From Fusarium oxysporum f. sp. lycopersici 4287 (taxonomy: Eukaryota > Ascomycota > Sordariomycetes > Hypocreales > Nectriaceae): a stretch of 64,000 nt of DNA. The notes beneath the pieces are model-generated. The model was not told the DNA's origin. It saw only the letters and a list, made by a program, of their open reading frames with translations, and did not search any database. How positions within the stretch are numbered: the first letter of the stretch is position 1; every line of letters starts with the position of its first letter. Of this stretch, positions 10,458-20,686 are shown one piece after another. A program made the position numbers and the translations under genes. The stretch covers positions 1,767,398 through 1,831,397 of the forward strand of contig NC_031000.1 of the NCBI RefSeq assembly GCF_000149955.1. Direction: 5' to 3'.

Positions 10458-13186
10458 ATGGATTCCCGTACCCGCAGAGAGAGGCTGAGCAAAGAGAAGC
10501 AGCAGCATTTCTTAGGCATAGCAAGCATCAGGTTTGGAGCCCTAGATTTTGACTGGTGCCGACAACGGAATCCGCTCAGTGGGAGCCTAGATCAGAAGAA
10601 TGTGGCTAGTTTGGAGACCATGTTTAGGCGTGGATGTGACTGGTCCCCGGAGCAGGTCAGCCATCAGATCCCGGCCTTGATCGATCCGGCACTGCTCGAA
10701 GAAAGTCTACAGAGAGCCGAGAAGAGCCTCTCCCTTGAGGACCTCAAGAAAGAAGACGGGGTATTTGCGGAACTAGATCTTGCTGATGGCAGAGTGATTT
10801 GCCTCAAAGGTGAACACCGAGTTCTGGCCTCTGACGCCACCGTCGTAAACCGGAAAAAGCGTTGGATTGTTCGTTTGTACTCAACAGGTATACAAGGCTT
10901 CCCCGAAGGATAGATCGAGAAGACTAGAGTGTTAAACTGAAGAAACAGACCTAAGCGAAGATGCAAGAAACGACCTGGCAGATGAAAGGGCGAGTGAGAG
11001 GCAAATGATAGATGCCGAGTACTTCTACAATATCACTTTGTTCTGGTTGAAGAACGGCGATCCTGATCAAGGACCCCGGCCCAACCCATGGTTCGCTCAG
11101 CTTATGCGTCATTCCGAGGGCAAAGCGAAAGACTTGAAGCGGCTATGGTCGGGTCCGTCCTCTCAAGGAGACTTATTGAGGCGATTCCATGAGATCCCTG
11201 CCCTCTTCTGGGGAATCAGTCTCGGCAACGTAGGAAAGACAATAGCCATGCCGAGACAACAGGTAGGCGCTTCGATGATGAGGATGATGCATGCTTTTCT
11301 AAACATTGACGTATTCAGACCCGAAATCAGATTAAACGTGTGTTTGACTTCTGGGACTACATCTGCTGTCATGATGTGAGTATGAAACTGAGATTAGATA
11401 TGAACACTGTCAAGGTGGTCAGTGGCAGAGCCTCAGGTGCATACGCCGGCCTCAACCTCGCCAACAGTGGCGAGATCTTGCGTAACTTCGACACCACAGA
11501 ACGAGCCGCCATCTTGTCTCGGCTCGAATTAGCCACGACGGATCGAGTTGTTCCAACGTTAGGGATCCTCTTTAGGAATACCCTATATCTACAGAGCGTT
11601 ATTGATTGCCTGAGACACCTGGTTCTACGTTACCGTTAGGCGCGGGACCTATGGGACGATTTGAACAACGGATTTGAAGAGAGAGGCGATGGTCGTTGCT
11701 TGTTACAGGTATCTGACACACGTTTCAAACTGGTCCACGTCAGTGAGATTGACCAATTCGAGATCGCACGCAGACAGCTGTGGCTTTTTGATTTACGAGA
11801 ATTTCCATCCTTACCTCGTGATGTGACGTCAAAACGAGCTGAGCCCAAGAGCTGCGTGGACGAGGCCAAGCTCTTTGAACTCGCGGTGCTTGCTCATAGG
11901 CTCGGATGCCGATCGGACCAGATAGATCATATACGGACCAATACGTGCTGGAGACCATCTCCTATGCAGTCCGTCTACAAACAGGATTCGAATATTGATT
12001 CAAAGCCTTACAAGCACGGCAAACCCCATCCCGAGGACTTGAAGAGGTACAAAAGTTCGCTCTTTCTTTCGAATCTCCACAAGCCGTTCGACCCGGAAAA
12101 TCTTGAATCATCTTTCTTCTTCATCCAGCGATCGCTCTAATTTGACATCTATCCAGATAAACCGCAAGGTATCGACGAGTTGCTGCATAGGGCGGCCGAG
12201 GTGGGCGAGTGCGAACTGATTGACGACGAATACCGGCCTAGGATACAGGGGGCCAGTGAACAATTAATATGCCAAGAGGATCAGCTACGCGCATCAATTT
12301 CCGAACTGCAGGAGAGGTATGACCAGTTACTCTCGCAGGAATCGCAGTGTCAGAGAAGAATTGACAACAAAAAACAAGAAGAGAATAAGCTCGACGAAAG
12401 CATCAGAGCCAAGAAAGCGCAGGGACAGAATCTGGAAAATCAGAAAACGCAACTCCAGACTGAACTAAATCAAGGAGAAGCGGCTAAGAGAGATCTGGAC
12501 ACAGAGTACCAGACCCTGTGTCAGGAAGTTGCAGACCAGCGACAGAGCCTCTCTGCCCTCAACTCCAAGAAAGAGGCGGCCAATGACGATTTAAAACGCC
12601 TTGAACACCAAAAGAATAATGTTGAGCAGGTTATTAACACCTTGGAATCCCGCAAGAAAGAACTCGAATCAGAAGCACAGGAGGTGAGAAATCAAGAGGT
12701 AAGAGATGTAGTCTCCATTGCAAGAAAAGAAAAAGAAGGAACACTAATCAACCCTATTAGGAGGAGGCGGCCCTTTTTCCGATCGAAGAGGACACCCCAC
12801 CGCCCACGTCCGAAACCTCAGACTTGCAAAGGATGGCATTCCCGGTGGAAATGAGGAGAAAAACAAGGGTCGTAAAGACGGAGATAGAGTTGACGGCATG
12901 GTTAGAGGTACTTGAGCAACGAGGCTACAGTATGGTTGACCAGCATATGAAGACATTGGTGCCTCACTCATGCTTCAAAGCTTTGAAGGACGAGGAACAG
13001 GAAAAGGACAGGCTCATAATTCTCCTCAAAGAATTTCATAGCGAGTATGATTTCCTGGAGGAGGGTTGTCTCCAGTGGGCAAAGAAAAGGGCAAGAGTAG
13101 AGTATATTTTCCGGGATGCCGATGAGATAAGGGAAAAGAAGAGGACAAGGGTAAATCAAACTGATGATGTTGATGATATTCTTTAA
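10458..13186 (+). pseudogene. DUF3723 family protein with C-terminal coiled coil, two in-frame stops
   Basis: Exons 10458-10887, 10949-11262, 11331-12698 and 12761-13186 join in frame through introns of 61, 68 and 62 bases, giving 846 codons. The N-terminus matches DUF3723: DFDWCRQRNPLSG, a KNVASLE helix, VSHQIPALIDP, CLKGEHRVLAS and WIVRLYSTG. Later parts also fit (ARRQLWLFDLREFP; KSSLFLSNLH; SSFFFIQRSL). Residues after about 590 form a long Gln/Glu-rich coiled coil, and a charged tail ends at DDVDDIL. Two stops interrupt the same frame inside conserved sequence: TAG at 11637-11639 and TAA at 12138-12140. Neither can be spliced out cleanly with a good donor. DUF3723 function is unknown; the family is scattered and accessory in fungi. 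Stop readthrough or sequencing error cannot be excluded. A GTGAGT donor near 11376 could define another intron. Confidence 0.75.
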
Positions 13187-13269
13187 TCGTATGCAATATC
13201 TCTGACGAGATAGATCAAGGTTACGCAATCAAACTGTTTAAGCGGGGTAGACCTGGAATATATGTGCTT
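13187..13269. other. Short 3' flank of the DUF3723 gene
   Basis: No feature other than the expected 3' untranslated region. Confidence 0.3.
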
Positions 13270-13800
13270 GAACATTCAGTGCGATAGTCAGCGTGCATTG
13301 GCACGTTAGGTTAACTGGACCTCGTCAACTAGTACAAAAGATGCGCCTGCACACATGACCCGGCATATTTGTTGAGCTGTTCTGGATGTGCTGGCATACA
13401 TGTTGAGCTGGTCTGGATGCGCTAGCACAGGTGTTGCACGGGCACACCTATGCCGGCACGTAGTGTGTGCTGGCGCGTAGTGTGTGCTGGCGCGTATACG
13501 CTGGTTCAATTGCGGTAGCACGCACCTGCTGGCCCATCCCTTGTACTGGCGTACCTGGAACGGCACACATGAGCTAGGCTGCATCCACTAGTAGCCCTGC
13601 TCTGGCCAGCATGTGCCACTGCAAATGCACTGGCACATGTATACCAGCGTATGTGTACCAGCACACGCTGCGTGCCGGCACAGATGGGCCAGAGTAGCCT
13701 GTGTGCTAGCGCTCCTATACCAGGACTTTACTTGACCTGGCACATCTCTGCTGGCCCGCAGTCTGCGCCGGTATACGTGCGATAGCTTACTTTGTACTCT
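13270..13800. repeat. GC-rich degenerate repeat field (CTGGCACA-type units)
   Basis: About 530 bases made of imperfect, closely packed units built around TGCTGGCACACATGT and its variants (GCCGGCACGTAGTGTG, GCTGGCGCGTA, CTGGCACATGTATACCAG). The clearest tandem pair is at about 13456-13494, where a 17-base unit repeats with no change. CA/TG alternation and GGC steps give a much higher GC content than the surrounding DNA. No coding potential fits: open frames here are short and repetitive. Confidence 0.7.
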
Positions 13801-14784
13801 AGCCCCTGCAAACCGTCATGTTCCTTGCGCTGGGCTGTGCGTACTGGTATGGTTTCTGAGAGTGACACCGAGTTTAACTTTTTCATGGCGATCACATCTT
13901 GCAACTCTCAAGTAGGTGGGGTCATGCGGATAAAGCTGGGCATGACGTTATCACCAAGCACTCCCACCCACCCTTTTCGTAAGGCTGGTCGGCATTCAAT
14001 GGGAGTAGTCTACCAGTTAACCCCATTTCAATTTTCTTAGACCACCTACGCTATCATCCATCCGAAAATGTGCAAGAAAATTGTTGCTATTTCATTCTTG
14101 ATACAGTAGAATCGAAAACTTGCAACTTCTTTCACAAAACACCTAAAATCAGAAAGATACTTCTACTAAGCCTTTTTGACGGGCAAAGCTGGGTGCCAGC
14201 TGTCTACGCTTAATGGCGTGTGCTCACAGGAAGTGGCTATCAGAGCTCACGCGCCCTGCCAAGGGAAAGCCATTCTGGGATTAGTATTCTGATGACGGTA
14301 CTTTTGAGGTATGCTTACCCTGCGGTCAACACATTACTATGGCCAAGAACCAGACGGCGTATCTGAAGCAACGAGTCCCTCATGCCGCGATGACAGGAGG
14401 AGCAGGAAGTGGTTTATAGGCAGAATATGATAACGGATCGGATGATTATTCACTTCTATCTACAACATCCTAAGGCGTGAGCATTCGTATCGGAGGACGT
14501 CTTCCATGCTGTCTCGTAGCTACCAACACAAAAAGCGGTTCAACTTGTTCGCAGGGCCGGTTTTGTCAGGTAAGAATGTCTATCAATGACCCAGGCCGCT
14601 AACTGGTCCTAGCTTGGGCTTTTTGACTCTGTTGCGCCAAAATCTTGGCCGTGCACAATGACCTCAGAGACGATAGTTGCCGGGCAAAGCTGGGCATAGC
14701 AGATGCACTAAACGCCTGAACAACGCCTTCGGACAAGCGGACTGCCTAATGCTCACTCAGGGCTGTGGAGCTTATACAGCGTAG
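13801..14784. other. Intergenic with a thrice-repeated short motif, up to the assembly gap
   Basis: The 13-mer GGGCAAAGCTGGG occurs at 14181-14193 and 14682-14694, and the overlapping 12-mer AAAGCTGGGCAT at 13932-13943 and 14686-14697. Such spaced copies may be ends of a small non-autonomous element or a dispersed repeat. No gene supported. Confidence 0.4.
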
Positions 14785-14923
14785 NNNNNNNNNNNNNNNN
14801 NNNNNNNNNNNNNNNNNNNNNNNNNNNNNNNNNNNNNNNNNNNNNNNNNNNNNNNNNNNNNNNNNNNNNNNNNNNNNNNNNNNNNNNNNNNNNNNNNNNN
14901 NNNNNNNNNNNNNNNNNNNNNNN
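14785..14923. other. Assembly gap (139 N)
   Basis: Run of N. Open frames reported through it are meaningless. Confidence 0.99.
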
Positions 14924-15232
14924 AGTTGACATGAATGTGGAATGTCGATATTTCATGCTTGGCTCCGTGGGAATGTCCATTGCCTGAAGTTCCTGTTTCG
15001 GTCAACCAAGCCTGAAAGAGTCCGTTTCTGGATCTTGGAGCTCACGTTGAGGCGCGCTAGATTGGACATAAAGATGAATGAGGCTTGCGGGCGAAGACTC
15101 TGAGGGAAATATCTCATTCTGGCCTTCCAGAGAGTCCGTTATCAACCACTATTGCTCAACCGAGTTGTTAGAATTGGTTTATAACCCCCCAACTTGTCAT
15201 CCCTTGCTTCTCCTCCGTGTCATCCACGATAC

Positions 15233-15949
15233 ATGGCACATTCTACCTCATCTGACTCAGAAAGCTCTTCGCGAAGCGGTTTGGCCGATTTGAAAATAAG
15301 AAAGAAAAAAAGCAAGAAACCGCTGTTGTCGCCACAGACATCGATCAACAATATTTGGAGATGCTTCTCGAGCCCTCGCCCTCAACACGCCCTGGCAATC
15401 CTGCCACTGGATCGGTCAGAAAAAGATTCTTCAAACGATAATCATGGTAACGAGTTGCTTACTGAAGGGCGCCTCCGAGCGGTGACAGAGTGCCAGCGAA
15501 AAGTGAACGAGATCATCAAAGAGTGTAGGCGGGTGAATATGAGATACAGAGACCGTGACTGGGATCTTGTGAGTACTCATAGTGACCTACAGACACCGGG
15601 TTGGTTCCTGGTAGTTAATTGTATAGCTCAGGTATTTGATTTTGCGGATCAAGGTCACTGTCTGAATGGGCTTCGGCAGACAATGTTTGATCTCGGTGGG
15701 ATATCTGGCCCCGACACAGAGCCAAATGCGCCTGGCGCCGTCAAAAGAGTACATGAAATCTTTTCGCTGCCTACGTTCATGAAGAATGTAGATGGTGGAG
15801 ATGTGAAGCAGGGAAAGCTCAGCAACTGCTGGTTTGTCGCAGGCTTGACCGCTCTTGCGAACCTCGAATATGGGCTCACTCAGGCCTGTGCGGCACATGA
15901 CATAGGTATCTCTCATGCCATACCATGTTGCAATCTCAAAAGATACTAG
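15233..15949 (+). pseudogene. Calpain-like cysteine protease, truncated after the catalytic Cys
   Basis: Start at the ATG at 15233. Exon 1 runs 15233-15568 and a 63-base GTGAGT...CAG intron (15569-15631) removes sequence absent from calpains. Exon 2 then reads GHCLNGLRQT, PGAVKRVHEIF, GDVKQGKLSNCWFVAGLTAL. This matches the calpain (peptidase C2) start, where GxCWF holds the catalytic Cys. The N-terminus is basic and Ser-rich (KIRKKKSKK). After ACAAHD the family should continue with the VGVYGFVF region and the catalytic His and Asn, but the sequence enters non-coding DNA and a 16-bp repeat array (15985-16125), and no later calpain exon was found before 18375. The protein would lack two of three catalytic residues. 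It could be an assembly casualty, since gaps lie on both sides. Confidence 0.7.
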
Positions 15950-15984
15950 TTAGTTTTGGTAGTAGAAGAATCGCACAGCCAATG

Positions 15985-16125
15985 AAGTGCCCTACCGACG
16001 CAATGCCCATCCTGGGCACTACCCGTCTTGGGCACTACCTTTCTTGGGCAGGACCTATCTTGTGCCGTAATTATCATGTGCAGTGCCCATCTCATGCAGC
16101 GCCCAGCTTACCATCCTGTGCAATG
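15985..16125. repeat. Degenerate 16-bp tandem repeat (TGGGCACTACCYRTCT)
   Basis: Roughly seven units of 16 to 18 bases, the first three close to TGGGCACTACCCGTCT and later ones drifting (TGTGCAGTGCCCATCT). It begins 35 bases after the last calpain-like codons, at the point where that gene loses similarity. Confidence 0.65.
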
Positions 16126-16974
16126 TCCATATTGTACTTCGTTGTGTTACTGTCTTATAGTTTTGACAAGAAGCAAGGCCCAGTAAGTATGAGCTTAATA
16201 AATCTATTATAAAATTTATTTCATTATATTTACTACCTAATAGGGCATATTATTGCTCACAAAGTGTTATTGCCTCAAATTGAATCATAGAGCTTAATAC
16301 ATGCAACTCACTAAGCTAAAATATTTGGCCAGTTCTTGACCTGGCCGTCCTGCTTCGCTAGTGGATGACAGAGAGCCCTACAACTCAGCTCAAGGGAGCT
16401 TTGCGGCAGCTTGAATCGCTTCCGTATGGCCAGTTCTCCAGTCATCACACACACCCCTGGGAGGAACATAGCTTGAATGGCCCATATCAACAGTTGCGGC
16501 AGGCCAATGCAACACCGAGCGAGGTCGCGGCCAACGCGCATGGAACATGGAACTAGGCTGAAATCTTCATGGATTTTGAAACGGTGATTCAAGAAGAATA
16601 ATTTCCTGACGTGTTCAATTCGTCCAGGTTGATGGTTGAGAAGAGACACAAGACATATTCCTTGATATCCGGCCACAAACAGGTATAAGAACCCCCCTTC
16701 TTCTCCATTAAATTGCAATGATCAGAGCCATAGTCACTTCATGGAATTTAAGCCCCATTGAGAACTTGTACTTCTAGCTTCTATAACTCTGGGTTATTGG
16801 CGTTTAGTAGCATCTCTGCCACTTTGTTTTCCTTGATCCATTTTGCATTTCGCCCAGTATCAGGGGCAGTTCTTAGTCAAAATATATTGAACACATGTGA
16901 GTGGCCAGCAAGATAAGGATAAAAGCAGTGCTTCTTACCAATGGCCTTGTATTAGCTTTTATATTTTCTTGGCG
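16126..16974. other. Intergenic, AT-rich, no gene supported
   Basis: AT-rich at 16190-16330. A 135-codon minus-strand frame (16311-16718) and a 63-codon plus-strand frame (16365-16556) overlap without recognisable domains, so neither is supported. Confidence 0.35.
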
Positions 16975-17146
16975 ATGGCTTCTTCCAACCCCAGAAGCTC
17001 ACCTAAGTTACAAGCATTGCTATGTGTCCCGGCACAGGACGAAAAGACAAACGGTGAAACTACTCCTGTCAATGGCTCAGATACAGGCAAAGAGAACATC
17101 AAAGACACTGAATATTCAAGTAACTCTAGCCAAGATGATGGTAGAG
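16975..17146 (+). CDS. N-terminal fragment of an unknown protein, interrupted by a gap
   Basis: The ATG at 16975 opens a frame of 57 codons that runs into the assembly gap. The peptide is polar and disordered (SSNPRSSPKLQALL; KTNGETTPVNGSDTGKENIK; SSNSSQDDG). After the gap this frame stops almost at once, so the rest is inside the gap or spliced. Function unknown. Confidence 0.3.
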
Positions 17147-17363
17147 NNNNNNNNNNNNNNNNNNNNNNNNNNNNNNNNNNNNNNNNNNNNNNNNNNNNNN
17201 NNNNNNNNNNNNNNNNNNNNNNNNNNNNNNNNNNNNNNNNNNNNNNNNNNNNNNNNNNNNNNNNNNNNNNNNNNNNNNNNNNNNNNNNNNNNNNNNNNNN
17301 NNNNNNNNNNNNNNNNNNNNNNNNNNNNNNNNNNNNNNNNNNNNNNNNNNNNNNNNNNNNNNN
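17147..17363. other. Assembly gap (217 N)
   Basis: Run of N. Confidence 0.99.
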
Positions 17364-17615
17364 TTTCAAATGAGTGTATTTAATTCGAACGTAGAACTGC
17401 TCAAGATGACATGGTTGAAGATTTATATCTACGTATAAGCCAGTGTTGAGAGCACCGTGAGTCGCAACTCTGATTGGCTCTTTAGAATACTGGATGACGT
17501 GAGTTGTGTCATGTGGGTTCATTGGACAAGTCCACGTGCCATTGATGATTGAAAAAGAGAGAAACAACTCAGGATTCAAGACCGTGCGTGTCACAGCCCA
17601 ATTTCCTATCTGCAC
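17364..17615 (-). CDS. Possible exon fragment ending in the gap
   Basis: An 84-codon open frame on the minus strand reaches the gap. The peptide looks globular (FLSFSIINGTWTCPMN; ALNTGLYVDINLQP), but there is no ATG; a GTAAGTGCAG sequence just upstream could be a splice site. Not recognised. It may be the 5' part of a minus-strand gene lost in the gap. Confidence 0.22.
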
Positions 17616-17719
17616 TTACACCAGCATACACCGCCAGCGCGCCGATCGCGTGATATATAGTAGCGGCGCGCCCATAATGCTTTTGTCGCTGTTTCAATAA
17701 AAGGCCAACAATTTTCACC

Positions 17720-18375
17720 ATGTTAATTCTACGACGCGATGCAGCTTTCGAACGCTCGACAGGACAAGTATCTTGTGACTTGGAAGATCTAACAAGAGAA
17801 AGAGAAAGGCAAGATCTCATGAAGCTGCCTGTCGGGCTCATGCCAGAATCGGCCTTTCGCCTCCTCACCCTATTTTACAAAACATATGTATGTACAGCCA
17901 TGCCAATTTATTATTCTTGCTAATCAACATAAAGAATGAAAAAGTAAACGACTGGGCCAGACAAAGAAGTTTCAATATTAAGAAACCCGTCTACCTCGGG
18001 CCCCAGATATTATTGCTTCAATCAGGGGATGTCCAGCTTCAAGATGATCGGATTTCAGTTGTGATTTTCATTCCCAGGCCCAAGTCCACGCAGGACAAAG
18101 AAGGTACTGTGGTTGCTGACGAGGAAATAACCATGAGAACCAAGTCCTTAGGTTCGCAGAAATTCAGCGTCTCGATTCAATCTCCTATAGGCGGGCCGGT
18201 GTTTGCTAGATCTTCTAACGAGTTCGAAGTAGGCGATATAGTCATTCTTGAGGGAGGGGAGCGCCTATCATGGAGGGATAATGGTGGCCTACCAGAGAGG
18301 AATAAGGATGTATGTATGCTTTGCGCTCTCCATCAGACAAACAAGGTTGCCCCCGAGAAGAAAGATACCAATTAA
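17720..18375 (+). CDS. Hypothetical protein, 202 aa, two exons
   Basis: Exons 17720-17887 and 17935-18375 join in frame across a 47-base intron with a consensus GTATGT donor and a TGCTAATC branch site. The first exon is rich in charged residues (LEDLTRERERQDLMKLP). The second has a beta-rich character (IKKPVYLGPQILLLQSGDVQ; FEVGDIVILEGGERLSW). No family recognised. The last 20 codons may be intronic, because GTATGTATGC occurs at the DVCMLC codons. The start region follows a GGCGCGCC-containing inverted repeat at about 17637-17670. Confidence 0.5.
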
Positions 18376-18389
18376 ATGTAGCAATTCTT

Positions 18390-20014
18390 TTACGTCGGAA
18401 ATGCAAACCTAGGGTCAAATATGCCAGGTTCGCATAAAATATGATCAAAGTCTGCGGTGAAGTCCACATCGGTTTCCATGGCCAAGGTCTCTCCCACGCT
18501 GTTATTTTGACCAACACCTTCGTCCGAATTTGAGACAGCAGGCTCAGGCAGGTTGCGGTCTCGCGGATCGAACCACTGCCTGCTTATCCAGGACATTGGA
18601 ATATCCACTGACATTAGAACTTCTGTATCAGTTACAGACTTCAACTCAGCAACGTTGGATAACCCAATGTAGTCACAAATGGTAGCATATCTGTCGTTAG
18701 TGTTATAAAACAGCTAGGTTCAAGACCCAAAAGTGTGAACATACGAGATCTTTGTGACAGTATGAAGCCAGAAGCCGGAGAATGGAACTTGGAAAGAATC
18801 TAGAGAGGCAGCGACTTTGTCACGAAGTTGTTCTGCTGCCTACTTGGCGATATATTCTGCATGAAGCTGAGTCACTTCAGATGCTTTGGACAATCTGTAA
18901 TCTCGCGCTGGAAATTGTTAGCCCAGCTCGTTTATTGAACAGTAGGGATTCCTAGACCTGAAAACCCGTTATATACACCCCAGGCCCTAACTCCATCGGT
19001 AATCAAGAGACGATTAACAATATCGTTAACTATCTTAGCTGCCCTCGATGACCTTTGCTTGCGGCTATTGTCTACCTGTTCTTTGACCATTCGTAAACAG
19101 GACAAGGAGAACCGGATATTCCACATCCTTATCTTCGATTCGTGCTTCTCGATGCGAATTCTTCCACGCAGAGCTCCCTCAAGGTAATCCAGATAGTCGT
19201 TGAGATTTTGATCGTTGGCACAGTCCAAAAGTCTCTGTGTAATGACATTGTGATACTTAATCACTCCAATTTGTGATATTCTTCCTTTCCTTTGCCCGGA
19301 TAGCACGGCCTTAACCAGACCGCTCACAATCTTATCCAGACTCTCTTGTCCCTGACCGGTCGAGGATATAACACCGGGCTCGCAGCCTCCGCTCTCGGTA
19401 CCATGCGTCTTTCTACCAAGTACAATCATGTCCTGAGAGTTCGCGTGAGTCTCAGGTAAGGTTGGCTTTATGAAGGGAATCGTGTGTGTGGACTGTTGGT
19501 TCGCCGCGCGAATGCTTCTTGGACCGATTGCGATGTGCTGTTCGAGACCGAGAGTGCTTGACGTTGGCGAATAGAATGACGAGCCAGACGTGAGTGGTGC
19601 TTGCCGCCCAAAACTACGAAGATTAGCATATGTTCAACTTGCAGATGATGGCGGTAAAGGATACAAATCTTCGGTCAGTCTCAGAGACGTGACTCGTATG
19701 TATGTATCATCAACCAGTTGAGCCGCTGTAAGAACTTGGCTGGAATTTATAGAATCGTGAGAAGGAGTGAAGCTACCATTCACAGCATACAATGGAAGTT
19801 GCGCAAGATCTGAAGTAATGGGTTTAACATGGAATTCAACCAATACCCAGTGCTGGTATTCGAATGATATGTGGAAGGTGAAGCTATTTGGCTCTCCGTG
19901 TACAATGGTTCGGAGCCGTTGTTCACCTTGACTTGCAAGTTTCGGTGCGTTGAGCACCTCGTCGGGCGATATGTGGTGACTGTTTCTCGAGCTCATGGCG
20001 TCGGTTCTCTCCAT
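18390..20014 (-). pseudogene. Orphan gene with four exons, a nonsense codon and a frame break
   Basis: Exons on the minus strand: 19665-20014, 18958-19613, 18745-18907 and 18390-18691, with introns of 50 to 53 bases that have consensus ends. Joined, they encode about 490 residues: an N-terminal beta-rich part (FTFHISFEYQHWVLVEFHVK), a helical middle (CANDQNLNDYLDYLEGALRG; KIVNDIVNRLLITDGVRAWG) and an acidic C-terminus (FTADFDHILCEP). In exon 3 a TAG (18840-18842) stands in the middle of otherwise good helix coding (HAEYIAK, stop, AAEQLRDK). Exon 4 needs a one-base shift near 18661 to stay open. No family recognised. I infer a recently decayed gene; one of the two lesions could be a sequence error. 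Confidence 0.55.
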
Positions 20015-20099
20015 CGTTCAATTGCATGATGGAGCTTTGCTGAGGTCAAACGAGACAAGGAAGGGTGGGCATGCCGGAGAGCTGGGTGCCTCAACATAC

Positions 20100-20144
20100 C
20101 CCACCTTTCTTTCTGAACTTTGAGAGTTCAGAAAGAAAGGTGGG
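20100..20144. repeat. Perfect 20-bp inverted repeat with 5-base loop
   Basis: Arms 20100-20119 and 20125-20144 are exact reverse complements around a TTGAG loop. The arms are purine on one side and pyrimidine on the other. It lies 86 bases upstream of the start codon at 20014 (minus strand), where it could form a hairpin or be the remnant of a foldback element. Confidence 0.95.
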
Positions 20145-20686
20145 TAATTCATAATGTGGAAATATGGGAACAGGGAAGTGACAGGGTTGTCGCATAAGCT
20201 GTGATAACACGGTCCGTGTAGTGAAGTGCATATGCACGAGTAGACTAGCGCGGCAGTACCTAGCTCTATTCGCTGCCGCTTCCACACAATTCAAGTACAG
20301 GTACACCCCTTAGGGGGGGAAAATACAAAACGACCGCCAAATCGGGGATCGCCACCGAATTTTGGTGTAAGCCAAACCCGTCAAGGGTGTTATATTCCCC
20401 CCCCCCCGAGGACCCCTTTGCACGTACGCGTAATTTGCAGTTTTGACCGGAGAACGACATCCAAGCTTCAAGCATTTCAAGCAGTTCACCCCTCAGTACG
20501 TGCTGGGGTTGAATCGCCAGCCAAGGATGACGGGCCTCGAAAATACATAAACCCATTAGCTTTCCACATAATTGCACTTTGCCAGTCACATTCGGTTGCC
20601 TTGTCCGCGTTGCCCCCACGCAACTGCATACCAATCACATTCTGCTTGAACTCCAGTATCGGGTTGGACTTTTCTTACCGAGCACA
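20145..20686. other. Intergenic between divergent genes
   Basis: Contains a run of about 13 C at 20396-20408 and otherwise no supported feature. It must contain the promoter of the gene at 20687. Confidence 0.35.

Noticed and set aside
11930..12040. Alternative frame in the DUF3723 gene suggesting a frameshift
   Set aside because: The main frame resumes family-like sequence (SSLFLSNLH) without a shift; the alternative stretch contains its own stop.
13270..13800. CRISPR-like spaced repeats
   Set aside because: Units are degenerate and contiguous without unique spacers, and the genome is eukaryotic.
14753..15005. Two minus-strand ORFs through the first gap
   Set aside because: Made mostly of N codons.
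16959..17615. 218-codon minus-strand ORF spanning the N gap
   Set aside because: Its length depends on translating N; only the right-hand 84 codons are real sequence and they are listed as a weak fragment.
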